This document shows, one piece after another, positions 50,343 through 58,975 of a stretch of DNA of 64,000 nt. Below the pieces are notes generated by a model. The model worked only from the letters and a program-made list of their open reading frames with translations. It had not been told where the DNA came from and made no database searches. How positions within the stretch are numbered: the stretch's first letter is position 1; every line of letters begins with the position of its first letter. The DNA comes from Acinetobacter larvae (lineage in GTDB: Bacteria > Pseudomonadota > Gammaproteobacteria > Pseudomonadales > Moraxellaceae): assembly GCF_001704115.1 (NCBI RefSeq), contig NZ_CP016895.1:1674001-1738000 (forward strand), in the 5' to 3' direction. The position numbers and the translations under genes were made by a program.

Positions 50343-50458
50343 AAGACCAGGATAAATTTGCATTGCTCATTTTACTGATACTTACGTTTTCAGTGTGGGC
50401 AACTGCGACTAGTGGCAATGGCAGCAATTCAACACATCATGCGTTGGCATATCTATGA
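50339..50458 (+). CDS. 39-aa membrane miniprotein conserved in both prophages
   Basis: MKDQDKFALLILLILTFSVW is followed by a polar stretch and HALAYL. Coupled by ATGA on both sides. Counterpart of 2123-2227 in prophage A. Confidence 0.65.
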   Translation: MKDQDKFALLILLILTFSVWATATSGNGSNSTHHALAYL

Positions 50459-50856
50459 GCAGCATTCCATTAGCTGAGTATCGAAAGATGATCAAAGCTA
50501 AACCTAAGGCTAAATCACGGCGTCCAGTGCGCCGTGGTGCCAAAGTTGAAAGCGAAGGTGAGGCAACACTTGCACAGCATTTAAAAGCCCACGGCATTGC
50601 GTTTGATCAAGAGTTCAAATTCTGTGAAACGCGAAAATGGCGGGCTGATTTTCATATCGTTGGGCATAAATTGCTTGTCGAAGTGGAAGGTGGGATTTGG
50701 TCAGGTGGCAGGCATACACGCGGTAAGGGGTATCAGGCAGATATAGAGAAGTACAACGCGGCAACAATACTGGGTTATACGGTACTAAGGTTTAGCACGG
50801 CTGATGTGAAGAGTGGTGGGGCGATTAAAGGCATTTTAGAATTGGTGGAGAAGTAA
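50455..50856 (+). CDS. PD-(D/E)XK-type nuclease
   Basis: 133 aa. EGEATLAQHLKAHGI..DQEFKF, RKWRADF (D65), then LLVEVEGGIW (E76, E78) and YNAATILGYTVLRFS is a VSR/resolvase-like PD-(D/E)XK core. The basic N-terminus (KAKPKAKSRRPVRR) should bind DNA. Same place as the RuvC-like resolvase of prophage A, so it probably resolves junctions too. Confidence 0.75.
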   Translation: MSSIPLAEYRKMIKAKPKAKSRRPVRRGAKVESEGEATLAQHLKAHGIAFDQEFKFCETRKWRADFHIVGHKLLVEVEGGIWSGGRHTRGKGYQADIEKYNAATILGYTVLRFSTADVKSGGAIKGILELVEK

Positions 50857-50859
50857 GGT

Positions 50860-51387
50860 ATGAATGCAGCTGTAACGATTATGCAGGCTACGGATTGGGG
50901 TAAATACGATTTAGAAGGATGGCTATATCAATTCGGGGCGTGGCAGAACACAGTGCAGGGAACTTGTGGAAAATCATTAAATCCTATTGCTGCTGCCATG
51001 GATCAGGCTGTTGTAAAACGGAAAAAACTTAAATTGGGTATTAGAAAAAAACGCCAAATAACCGCAGACGCTATGTTGAGCGATATTGATTTCATGCCAA
51101 TTAAGAAGCAAACCCCTAAAGATATAGTTTGTGAAATAACAGACAATGAAGCGCGCGCCGTGCAGCGTCTAGTTTTGGATTTACGGGGGCAGTCGGATGT
51201 GATGGATGAATGGCTTGATGCAATTGTCGATCGCTATTTTTATTTTAATAGTTGGTCGGAAATGGTGATTAAAGTTGGATATGTTGATAACCCAACAATC
51301 ATCCGTTCTAAATATGGAGCGGAGCAAGATGTTAAGTGTGGTCTAGCTGTTCTGCACTCTCGGTATAAATTCATTGCATACAAGTGA
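50860..51387 (+). CDS. Q-like late antitermination protein
   Basis: 175 aa, homologous to 3145-3636: MNAAVTIMQATDWGKYDLEGW, then DNEARAVQRLVLDL..MDEWLDAIVDRYF and VKCGLAVLH. Ends 8 bases before the late promoter -35, as Q does ahead of pR'. Confidence 0.75.
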   Translation: MNAAVTIMQATDWGKYDLEGWLYQFGAWQNTVQGTCGKSLNPIAAAMDQAVVKRKKLKLGIRKKRQITADAMLSDIDFMPIKKQTPKDIVCEITDNEARAVQRLVLDLRGQSDVMDEWLDAIVDRYFYFNSWSEMVIKVGYVDNPTIIRSKYGAEQDVKCGLAVLHSRYKFIAYK

Positions 51388-51394
51388 TTGAGAC

Positions 51395-51435
51395 TTGACC
51401 CTCAGGAAAGCAAACGCTATATTTATGGCATAGTG
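51395..51435 (+). promoter_or_regulatory. Putative late promoter pR' of prophage B
   Basis: TTGACC (51395-51400), 17-base spacer, TATATT (51418-51423), then ATTTATGGCATAGTG shared with prophage A. Confidence 0.75.
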
Positions 51436-51464
51436 GACGAAGTTATAGTAATTCACTGGATAAG

Positions 51465-51484
51465 CCTCGCAATTGCGGGGTTTT
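51465..51484 (+). terminator. Intrinsic terminator downstream of late promoter (tR'-like)
   Basis: CCTCGC-AATT-GCGGGG followed by TTTT, about 40 bases from the predicted start. Confidence 0.75.
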
Positions 51485-51725
51485 GTTGTTTTTGCAGGTG
51501 TCGATATTCCGTGAGGTCATTAGACTTAATGGAAAAAATTACTAAATCAATGGGTGTAATAAATAACCAAACGGTTTCAACTGATCTTGAAAGGAAAGTC
51601 AAATAGTGCTGTACTACACACGTTTAATTTTTGGTATATAACTTATTAATTTCTAATCAATTATATTTTTCACTTAGGTCCCCGTTCGGGTACTTAGAAA
51701 AGGTGAGCAAGCTAGCCTTACATTT

Positions 51726-51743
51726 GGGACGCGCGCGACCTAT
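51726..51743. other. Candidate cos/packaging site region
   Basis: GGGACGCGCGCGACCT is a GC-rich, partly self-complementary block in very AT-rich sequence between late terminator and terminase genes, and ends like the lambda cohesive end. Positional and compositional evidence only. The rest of 51485-51772 has no gene that I can support. Confidence 0.25.
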
Positions 51744-51772
51744 AAGAAGAAAATATAAAAGAAAGGAAAATA

Positions 51773-51907
51773 ATGAATAGTATATTAAAATTAAAAACAC
51801 TTATTAAGAAGACAATCAAGCCAATTCAAAACACTATTAAGGTGGGGATCATTCTCTACAAAGTATATGATGTTTTGGTTTTGCTATTTGAGAATATTCC
51901 GTTTTAA
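51773..51907 (+). CDS. 44-aa small basic/hydrophobic protein
   Basis: MNSILKLKTLIKKTIKPIQN then GIILYKVYDVLVLLFENIPF. Good AAAGGAAAA binding site. It ends just before the terminator that precedes the metallopeptidase gene. No homologue recognised. Confidence 0.5.
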   Translation: MNSILKLKTLIKKTIKPIQNTIKVGIILYKVYDVLVLLFENIPF

Positions 51908-51912
51908 GTGGG

Positions 51913-51932
51913 CCCACTTCGGTGGGTTTTTT
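51913..51932 (+). terminator. Intrinsic terminator abutting next start codon
   Basis: CCCAC-TTCG-GTGGG followed by six T, two bases before ATG 51934. Confidence 0.85.
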
Positions 51933-51933
51933 A

Positions 51934-52566
51934 ATGGAAAAATTAATGAAAAGACCACAACCACCTGAATCGATCACAGGGATCTATGATGCTGCATTTG
52001 TTCCTGCGCCTGAGGTGTGGGGGTGGATCAAAGCAGTATTTTTAAACCCAGATCATCAACTTTTTAATCCAGATCATGCACATTTAGGTGCTTTTAACTT
52101 CCAGCATATCGCCGTGCTATGGGCGAATGGCGGATTTAAAAAACAGGGCCGTATTGTTGTTGGCCAAGCTGAGAGAATTATGATCAACGCATCGGGATGG
52201 AAAAAGGATCGGCAAGAAGTTCAATTGATTGATTGGTTTGGAACCGTACCGGATTACCTAATTACCTTGGATGCTCAGTTTTGTGCTGAGTGTGACGATA
52301 TAAGCTTTTGCGCCCTAATAGAACATGAGCTGTATCACATTGCTCACAAGCGCGATCGATTTGGTTTTTTGTCGTATAACCGAGAAACTGGAAAGCCCAA
52401 CTTAGAAATACGCGGACATGATGTTGAAGAGTTTACAGGCGTTGTACGCCGTTACGGTGCCAGTGAAGAGGTTAAACGAATGGTAGAGGCTGCTAATCAG
52501 AAACCTGAGCTATCAAGGGCCAATGTTCATCATGCTTGCGGCACTTGCTTTTTAAGAGTGGTTTAA
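51934..52566 (+). CDS. Putative phage metallopeptidase
   Basis: 210 aa. HELYH and GHDVEEFTGV are conserved with 5386-6039, as are the NASGWKKDRQE and WFGTVPDYLIT blocks. The C-terminus again has a CxxC. Same place before TerS. ATG 51946 is an alternative start; a GTG at 51922 lies within the terminator and is rejected. Confidence 0.75.
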   Translation: MEKLMKRPQPPESITGIYDAAFVPAPEVWGWIKAVFLNPDHQLFNPDHAHLGAFNFQHIAVLWANGGFKKQGRIVVGQAERIMINASGWKKDRQEVQLIDWFGTVPDYLITLDAQFCAECDDISFCALIEHELYHIAHKRDRFGFLSYNRETGKPNLEIRGHDVEEFTGVVRRYGASEEVKRMVEAANQKPELSRANVHHACGTCFLRVV

Positions 52567-52612
52567 ATTTTTTTGCCATTCTTCTTGGATGTACTTGGAT
52601 GGAATGGTGGAA

Positions 52613-53089
52613 ATGGCACGTATTACTAAAAAGGTGAAATTGTTCATCGTTCGAATGCTTGCTGAATTTGAATCCCCGACACAGACATCAAAAACCGCAA
52701 AAGAAGTTTTTAATGTTGATGTAACACCACAGCAATGCGAAGCATATGATCCAACCAAACGAACTGGTCAGGACCTCAGCCAAGAACTACGAGATTTATT
52801 TTTTGAGTACCGCCGTAAGGCCAATGATGAGCTGGAAGCAATCCCGATCGCCAATAAACGGTACCGCTTACAGCTGCTGCAAAATCTTGTTGATGCCTAT
52901 CCGAATAACCCCGTATTCACCCCAAAATGGGCAGAACAGGCGGCCAAAGAAATGGGCAATCAATATACCAATAAGCAGGAAATAACCGGTGCAGGTGGTG
53001 GACCACTACAAAGTGAAAATACAACCTATGTAAAAGCAACGCCTGAAGATATCAAGCAGGTGTGGGATGAACTCGAAAGCAAATACTAG
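52613..53089 (+). CDS. Terminase small subunit, DUF2280 family
   Basis: 158 aa from MARITKKVKLFIV. Shares with 6098-6640 the N-terminal KLFIVRMLAEF.SP, YDPTK, LRDLFFEYR and IPIANKRYRLQLLQ blocks. The C-terminus differs. Overlaps TerL by 23 bases. Confidence 0.85.
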   Translation: MARITKKVKLFIVRMLAEFESPTQTSKTAKEVFNVDVTPQQCEAYDPTKRTGQDLSQELRDLFFEYRRKANDELEAIPIANKRYRLQLLQNLVDAYPNNPVFTPKWAEQAAKEMGNQYTNKQEITGAGGGPLQSENTTYVKATPEDIKQVWDELESKY

Positions 53090-54593
53090 CCTGCTTGAAG
53101 TGCAGATTGAACAAGAACGCTGTGAGAAAGAACATTTATTCTTTACACGGCGTTTTTTTATGCCCCGCATGGGCTTTAAGTTCTCGGTCAATTGGCATCA
53201 TGAATATATTGCTTGGGCCATTGATGAAGTCATTGCCGGACGAATAGAAAACCTTGTTATTAATGTTCCACCCGGATCAGGAAAGACCGAGTTACTGACC
53301 AATTTAATCGCACGTGGTATTGCACGTAATGCTCGATCGCGATTCTTATATTTATCATTTTCGCAGTCACTGGTTGAGGATGTATCGAGTACAGCGCGTA
53401 ATATCGTTAAGTCTGAGGATTTCCAAGGGCTTTGGCCGGTTAGTATTTCAACTAGTACAGACGCTAAAGCCAGTTGGAAAACGACCGTAGACGGCTATGA
53501 AGCGGGGCATGTCTATTCTGCATCGATGGGCGGTCAGGTTACCGGTCGCCGTGCAGGAACATTAGCGGATAATGGCTTTACTGGTGCCATTATTCTAGAT
53601 GACCCATTAAAGCCAGAGGATGCTTTTAGTCAGTCAGCACGTAAGAAAGCCAATCGTAAAATCCTAAACACGGTCAACTCGCGTAAAGCCAAGTCATCTA
53701 CACCGATTATTCTGATCATGCAGCGTTTGCATGTTGAAGATCCGACCAATTTTGTGATGACCGGCAATGTACCTGGTCAATGGCACCAAATCACGGTACC
53801 AGCATTAATTGATGATGCTTATATTGCTAAGTTACCTGAGCATATCCGCAAAAAAGTGCCACGTGATGTAGAGCGTGATGAAAGAGGTCGCCAAAGTTAT
53901 TGGCCACTAAAAGAATCATTACAGTCTCTACTGCAGCTTGAGCAAGGTGGTCAAGATAAAGACGGCGCCACAGTATCGCGCTATACATTCAGCAGCCAGT
54001 ACCAACAGCAGCCGAAAAAGCTCGGTGGTGATCTGGTTAAAGCTGAATGGTTCGGTCGTTATGTTGAACTACCAGTCCTGAAGTGGCGGGCGATCTGGGC
54101 TGATACGGCGCAGAAAACCAAAGAGCACAACGACTATTCAGTGTTCTTATGTGCGGGGCTAGGTCATGACAATCGGCTTTATATCATCGACGTACGCCGT
54201 GGTAAGTGGGAATCGCCAGAGCTGATTAAGGAAGCCAAGGCATTTATCAATAAGCACAAGGATAGTAATACCAAGATTGGCAAACTGCGCTATATGGCAA
54301 TTGAAGATAAATCATCTGGTACCACCTTGATTCAAACTGTATCACGGCAGACCACATTACCAATCAGAGCTGTTCAACGCGGTATAGACAAGCTGACACG
54401 GACCATGGATGTGGTGTTTTACGTTGAGGATGGCAATGTGTTGCTACCTGTATCTGCGCCGTGGTTATTGAACTATATCGAAGAAATCGAAGGGCTCACG
54501 GCGGATATGACTCATGATCATGATGACCAGTGGGACCCGACCATTGATGCTATTAATGACACCTTGGCGAAAAAGCCAACCGTATTTGATTAG
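53067..54593 (+). CDS. Terminase large subunit
   Basis: 508 aa. Walker A VPPGSGKTE (residues 67-75), Walker B AIILDDPLK near 190, and an RNase H-like nuclease half starting RAIWADTAQKTKEHNDYS near 345. A different TerL lineage from prophage A despite related small subunits. Confidence 0.9.
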   Translation: MNSKANTSLLEVQIEQERCEKEHLFFTRRFFMPRMGFKFSVNWHHEYIAWAIDEVIAGRIENLVINVPPGSGKTELLTNLIARGIARNARSRFLYLSFSQSLVEDVSSTARNIVKSEDFQGLWPVSISTSTDAKASWKTTVDGYEAGHVYSASMGGQVTGRRAGTLADNGFTGAIILDDPLKPEDAFSQSARKKANRKILNTVNSRKAKSSTPIILIMQRLHVEDPTNFVMTGNVPGQWHQITVPALIDDAYIAKLPEHIRKKVPRDVERDERGRQSYWPLKESLQSLLQLEQGGQDKDGATVSRYTFSSQYQQQPKKLGGDLVKAEWFGRYVELPVLKWRAIWADTAQKTKEHNDYSVFLCAGLGHDNRLYIIDVRRGKWESPELIKEAKAFINKHKDSNTKIGKLRYMAIEDKSSGTTLIQTVSRQTTLPIRAVQRGIDKLTRTMDVVFYVEDGNVLLPVSAPWLLNYIEEIEGLTADMTHDHDDQWDPTIDAINDTLAKKPTVFD

Positions 54594-54601
54594 GAAAACT
54601 T

Positions 54602-55909
54602 ATGGCTAAATCGAAGAAGCCCGACGCCATTGGTGATGCGGGCGCATATACAAACTTTGTCTCTAATATTGGTACCGGGCGTGACAAAGCATCGCATGGG
54701 CATTTTGTGCGTCGTGATATCCCAGATGATCAGCTTGAGGCGGTGTATCAGCATTGGCTGGCCAAACGTATTGTCAATCGACCAGCTTCGGATATGTTGC
54801 GTGCTGGTTGGTACTACGAGGGCATTCAAGATAGTGATCTATCCAAGCTTGAAGAGGCTTGTAAGCATTATCACTTAAACCACGTGCTTATGTCTGGTTT
54901 GATACTGTCACGCCTCTATGGTGAAGTTTATGTATTACTTGGCACGGCGGATGGTAAGGCTTTAGATGAACCTTTGGAGTTGGATAAATTAGGCCAAGGG
55001 CGCTTAGAGTTCTTTACTGTGATTAAGAAGAAATATCTTAAGGCTGATAAAAATACTTATATGCCCCCATCAGCATGCTGTGGTTTGCTTAAACAGCCTG
55101 AATTTTACGATTTGCAAATGAATGATGGTAAAGGGCGTCAAAGAATCCACTACAGTCGTTTAATCCCATTTCGCTATGCAGATGTCGTGAATGAGGAACC
55201 ACAAAGCATTTTGCAGGAAGTGTATGAAGATCTACTTGATCATGCCAGTGTCAAGAAAGGATCCGCCAGTCTGGTACATGAATCTAAGATCGATGTGATT
55301 CGTACACCAGATCTAGTTGCAAAGATCAAAGATGATATGAAAGCTGTTGTAGAGCGTTTTATGAGTGTTGGTTTGCTCAAAGGTCTAAATGGCTTATTGG
55401 TACTTGATAAAGATGAAGAGTACGACTCTAAGACTTACAACTTTGCTGGTTTACCAGATCTAATGCGTGAATATTCTATTCAAGCAGCTGGGGCGGCAGA
55501 GATTCCATACACCATATTGTTCGGTCAAGCACCTGCAGGTTTAAATGCAACTGGTGAGCATGATACGCGAAACTATTATGACTCCATTGCAACTAAGCAG
55601 GTCTGGCAATTGAAGCCGATTTTAATGCGGTTTCTTGCGGTGATTTGCCAGTCTACCTTTGGTCGGCAAATCCCTAAGCTTGATATTGTATTTAATCCAT
55701 TGTGGCAATTAGACGCCAAGGTACGTGCGGAAGTAGAAAAGGCAAACTCTGAGCGTGATGCCAAGTATTTAGAAATGGCCATTGTTACTGAGCCTCAGAT
55801 CGCACGGCAATTACAGATAGATGGTGTTTACTCAGTGATTGATGAGCAACATATCAAAGAGTTGGAAATGATGGTGAAACTGCATGACGACGATATTCCA
55901 ATTACTTAA
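54602..55909 (+). CDS. Portal protein, DUF1073 family
   Basis: 435 aa. VNRPASDMLRAGWYYEG, IPYTILFGQAPAGLNATGEHD and ETRNYYDSI-like blocks identify a DUF1073 portal. The 3' end overlaps the MuF gene by 26 bases. Confidence 0.88.
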   Translation: MAKSKKPDAIGDAGAYTNFVSNIGTGRDKASHGHFVRRDIPDDQLEAVYQHWLAKRIVNRPASDMLRAGWYYEGIQDSDLSKLEEACKHYHLNHVLMSGLILSRLYGEVYVLLGTADGKALDEPLELDKLGQGRLEFFTVIKKKYLKADKNTYMPPSACCGLLKQPEFYDLQMNDGKGRQRIHYSRLIPFRYADVVNEEPQSILQEVYEDLLDHASVKKGSASLVHESKIDVIRTPDLVAKIKDDMKAVVERFMSVGLLKGLNGLLVLDKDEEYDSKTYNFAGLPDLMREYSIQAAGAAEIPYTILFGQAPAGLNATGEHDTRNYYDSIATKQVWQLKPILMRFLAVICQSTFGRQIPKLDIVFNPLWQLDAKVRAEVEKANSERDAKYLEMAIVTEPQIARQLQIDGVYSVIDEQHIKELEMMVKLHDDDIPIT

Positions 55910-56693
55910 ACCACAGCTACAGCAGATTAAAAAATCAAAACGTGGGCGTAAGGCCAAGTTAAAGCCTGTAAAAGTTAATCGCCGTGTAGAGCTTTATTAC
56001 ACACGGCAGTTATTGGCTATATCCAAATACTGTCAGGAACAGGCTGATGAGTTGGTATTGCCAGTTGTAGGCCAAAACATTGGTGACAGTTGGTTTTCTG
56101 AATTATTTGCGAAGCTAAAAGATCGGATCGTTCGGTATACGGTTAAATCTGCTGAGCCATTGGCCACCAAAGTTGTAGTTGATGTGCGTGCTGATGTTGA
56201 TGGACAGATCGCCAAGCACACTAAGTCTATTATTGGTGTGGATTTGACTCCATTCTACCGTGCTGCAGATATTCAGGATGTGGTTGATCGTAATATTGCT
56301 GCCAACGTATCTTTGATTAAGTCTATCCCGAATCAATATGTGGATAAGCTTGAAGCATTGGTTATGCATGCTTATCAGACAGGGCAGACCAATGAAGAGT
56401 TAGCTCAAGCAATTAAGCAGTTAGGTGTATCAACAGACTATCGTTGTCGACTCATAGCCAGTGATCAAATGGGTAAGATTAATGGCCAGATCAATCAAGC
56501 TCGTCAGGTTTCTATGGGTGTTGAGACTTATGTGTGGCAATCGGCTAAAGATGAGCGAGTGCGAACGGACCATCGGAATAAACAGGGTAAAACATTTCGT
56601 TGGAATGATCCACCAAGTGGCGGTCATCCTGGTGAGCCGATTCGATGTCGTTGCACGGCGTTGCCGAATTATTATGGTTTAGCACTTGAATAA
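55884..56693 (+). CDS. Head morphogenesis protein, MuF family
   Basis: 269 aa. The C-terminal MuF motif VWQSAKDERVRTDHRNKQG then GEPIRCRCTALPNY. Directly follows the portal gene, as in prophage A. Confidence 0.85.
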   Translation: MTTIFQLLKPQLQQIKKSKRGRKAKLKPVKVNRRVELYYTRQLLAISKYCQEQADELVLPVVGQNIGDSWFSELFAKLKDRIVRYTVKSAEPLATKVVVDVRADVDGQIAKHTKSIIGVDLTPFYRAADIQDVVDRNIAANVSLIKSIPNQYVDKLEALVMHAYQTGQTNEELAQAIKQLGVSTDYRCRLIASDQMGKINGQINQARQVSMGVETYVWQSAKDERVRTDHRNKQGKTFRWNDPPSGGHPGEPIRCRCTALPNYYGLALE

Positions 56694-56736
56694 TATTGAT
56701 TTATAATGATAAATATAATGGTTTTAGGTGTTGCAT

Positions 56737-57678
56737 ATGTTGAAATTTGATGGTGTTTCCAGTTTCTATGCGAATTATTTAGAAGTAATGAATCCCCGAA
56801 TATCCTTACATCAAGATAAACCAGATACGGTTTTGATTTCATATGATGGTAAGGGTGAAAAAAAAATAAAGCACGAAGCTTTTTGCCCAACTTTGTCAGC
56901 TAACAATGTTAGAACACCACATAGAGATGTTGAAATTAATTTTAAAGTTGAATCGGCATTTCATTGTTTGGTATCAAAATTTTATGCTGATTATCCTCAT
57001 TTAAGTAATGTAAGTTTTTTTAAATTGGGTCAGAAGATAAGGGGGCAAGATGACGCAACTAAAGTCCTGATAGAGATTTATAATATTTTAAGACTTATAC
57101 GAAATAAATTTCATCATGATAAATTTGGTGGATTAAGTTGGGATGATCACAGAAATTTGACCGTTAAAGGTGATGAAAATCTTGTAATTACTGAAAATGG
57201 GGTCAGGCTGAGTATTTATATCGTATGGTATTGTCTTAAAAATAACATGAAGCATTTATATAACAGAATTGTTTTAAATTATCTGTATGCTGATTTGGTT
57301 AAGAATGTTAAAAAAATTTCTTATGGTTTTGATAATAAAAAAACAACTAGTTTAAAATCACTGAACAACCAATGGAAAACAATTACACATTCTAATAGAA
57401 ATATAGTTCAAGGTGAAATTATAGAGATTTGTAATAATGGATATATGATTGATAGGCAAAAATGTTTCATTTCTGATTTTGTACCTGATACAAATGGAGA
57501 GGAGAAGTTAATGGAGTGTTTGTATCGTAGATTAGATTATCAATTTCAAATAAATGGAACTGAATACCTTATCCCTGATGAATATTTTTTTAATAAAGGG
57601 GATGGCATTAAAGCATTTATAAGTGAGGATGATTTAAAGAAATTTATTTACTATCCCTTAGAAATTGCAAATTTTTAA
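56737..57678 (+). CDS. HEPN-motif-containing cargo protein
   Basis: 313 aa from ATG 56737 after AGGTG. Very AT-rich and free of CGCCGT. Residues 118-128 read LRLIRNKFHHD, fitting the R-x4-H ribonuclease motif of HEPN proteins, within a helical region. The C-terminal domain is unassigned. It separates MuF from the protease gene, so it is a moron. An abortive-infection or RNase role is inferred from the motif only. Confidence 0.6.
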   Translation: MLKFDGVSSFYANYLEVMNPRISLHQDKPDTVLISYDGKGEKKIKHEAFCPTLSANNVRTPHRDVEINFKVESAFHCLVSKFYADYPHLSNVSFFKLGQKIRGQDDATKVLIEIYNILRLIRNKFHHDKFGGLSWDDHRNLTVKGDENLVITENGVRLSIYIVWYCLKNNMKHLYNRIVLNYLYADLVKNVKKISYGFDNKKTTSLKSLNNQWKTITHSNRNIVQGEIIEICNNGYMIDRQKCFISDFVPDTNGEEKLMECLYRRLDYQFQINGTEYLIPDEYFFNKGDGIKAFISEDDLKKFIYYPLEIANF

Positions 57679-57696
57679 AAAATAGGGCCCGTTAGG

Positions 57697-57750
57697 CAAA
57701 CAAAACCCTGTGAGTCGTAAGGCACAACTTATGGGGTTTTGTGCTTTTTG
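57697..57750 (+). terminator. Terminator-like hairpin
   Basis: CAAAACCC/GGGTTTTG with a long loop, followed by T-rich sequence. Confidence 0.55.
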
Positions 57751-57773
57751 GGTTTTTTTATTGAGCGCAATTT

Positions 57774-58964
57774 ATGAAAATACTCTACCAACTCAAAATC
57801 GGAGACTTTGCTCCGAGTGAATCATCACGCTCATTTACCAAAGAAGGGTATCTGAAGTGCGTGAATGTTCGTTTGGCCAAAGCGCCACAAGTACGTCAGT
57901 ACTACGCTTATGAATTTCCAAGTCTAACAGGATTCACGGCGGATCAGATCATTAATGTCTACACACCTGCAGAGGAGCTGTTTAAGCCCGAAGTGGTGCT
58001 GAGCTTTAACGGTGTGGATACCACGGATTATCACCCACCCAAGAACGAGATCAATGCCTCGAACTGGAAGGAGTACCACACAGGAACATGCGAGAACGTG
58101 CGTGTGGAAGAAGGCTATCTAGTTGGTGATCTTCTGATTAAAGACAAGAACAGCATTGACTTGATCCAGAGCAATGAGCGCATTGAAATCTCACTCGGCT
58201 ATGGCGCAGATCTGATGCTTGAAAATGGCACGGCGCCAGATGGTACACCGTATCAGGCTAAGTTCATTAATTTTAAGGGCAATCACGTGGCACTGGTCAA
58301 ATATGGTCGCTGTGGCGGTGACTGTCGTATCGGTGATGAAAAACCAAACCCAAAGGGGGAAACCATGGAAGTACTTGTAAACGGCATTCGTTTTGATATT
58401 GGCGATAACAAGCCATTGGCGGATGCCCTCAAGCTGCAGCAAGAGCAGTTAGAGAATCTTAAAGCCGCAAAACTCAAAGTGGGTGATCAGCAATTTGCGA
58501 TCGGAGACGAACTGCCGGCAGTACAAGCGGTGGTCAATACCTTGCAGGCTGAAAATGCTCAACTTAAGCAGCAAGTCGGGGATTTGGAAAAGAATCAGAT
58601 TACCCCTGAAAAGTTGGATCAAGTTGTGGCAGAACGTGCCGCCGTGGTTGCTGATGCGAAAGCTATTGCACCAGGTGTAAAAACCGAAGGCTGTAGCTGT
58701 GAGCAGATCAAGCGTGATGTGATTGCCACCAAAGCTGGCGATGCTTTGGTCGCGGCGGTGCTTGGTGGGGTCGCTGTGGGTGACGCCAAGCCGGATCAGA
58801 TCGATACGGTGTTTCGTGCATTGTCAGCAGTGAAAGCAACCACGCCCACCAACGCCGTGGGTGATGCACTGCAAACATTCCAAAAACAACAGGTCGGTGA
58901 TGCTGATCCAAGTGCCAATCAACAGCAAGGCTATAACAAAGCCGATGCTTATAAAACCATTTAA
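57774..58964 (+). CDS. Prohead protease-scaffold fusion, DUF2213 family
   Basis: 396 aa. Residues 1-185 are DUF2213 (RSFTKEGYLKCVNVRLAKAP, NERIEISLGYGADL, FKGNHVALVKYGR). Residues 198-396 are a scaffold-like, Q/E/A-rich coiled coil. An internal ATG at 58365 may also make the scaffold alone. Confidence 0.82.
   Translation: MKILYQLKIGDFAPSESSRSFTKEGYLKCVNVRLAKAPQVRQYYAYEFPSLTGFTADQIINVYTPAEELFKPEVVLSFNGVDTTDYHPPKNEINASNWKEYHTGTCENVRVEEGYLVGDLLIKDKNSIDLIQSNERIEISLGYGADLMLENGTAPDGTPYQAKFINFKGNHVALVKYGRCGGDCRIGDEKPNPKGETMEVLVNGIRFDIGDNKPLADALKLQQEQLENLKAAKLKVGDQQFAIGDELPAVQAVVNTLQAENAQLKQQVGDLEKNQITPEKLDQVVAERAAVVADAKAIAPGVKTEGCSCEQIKRDVIATKAGDALVAAVLGGVAVGDAKPDQIDTVFRALSAVKATTPTNAVGDALQTFQKQQVGDADPSANQQQGYNKADAYKTI
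58365..58964 (+). CDS. Possible nested in-frame scaffold protein
   Basis: 199 aa from MEVLVNGIRFDIGDNKP. AAAGGGGGAAACC gives a strong binding site inside the DUF2213 gene, at the exact domain boundary. Parallel to lambda C/Nu3. Not proven. Confidence 0.5.
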   Translation: MEVLVNGIRFDIGDNKPLADALKLQQEQLENLKAAKLKVGDQQFAIGDELPAVQAVVNTLQAENAQLKQQVGDLEKNQITPEKLDQVVAERAAVVADAKAIAPGVKTEGCSCEQIKRDVIATKAGDALVAAVLGGVAVGDAKPDQIDTVFRALSAVKATTPTNAVGDALQTFQKQQVGDADPSANQQQGYNKADAYKTI

Positions 58965-58975
58965 GGGGGCAGTCT

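Noticed and set aside
51388..51606. 72-aa ORF directly after the Q gene of prophage B
   Set aside because: It runs through the late promoter and its terminator, which are conserved with prophage A as DNA and not as protein.
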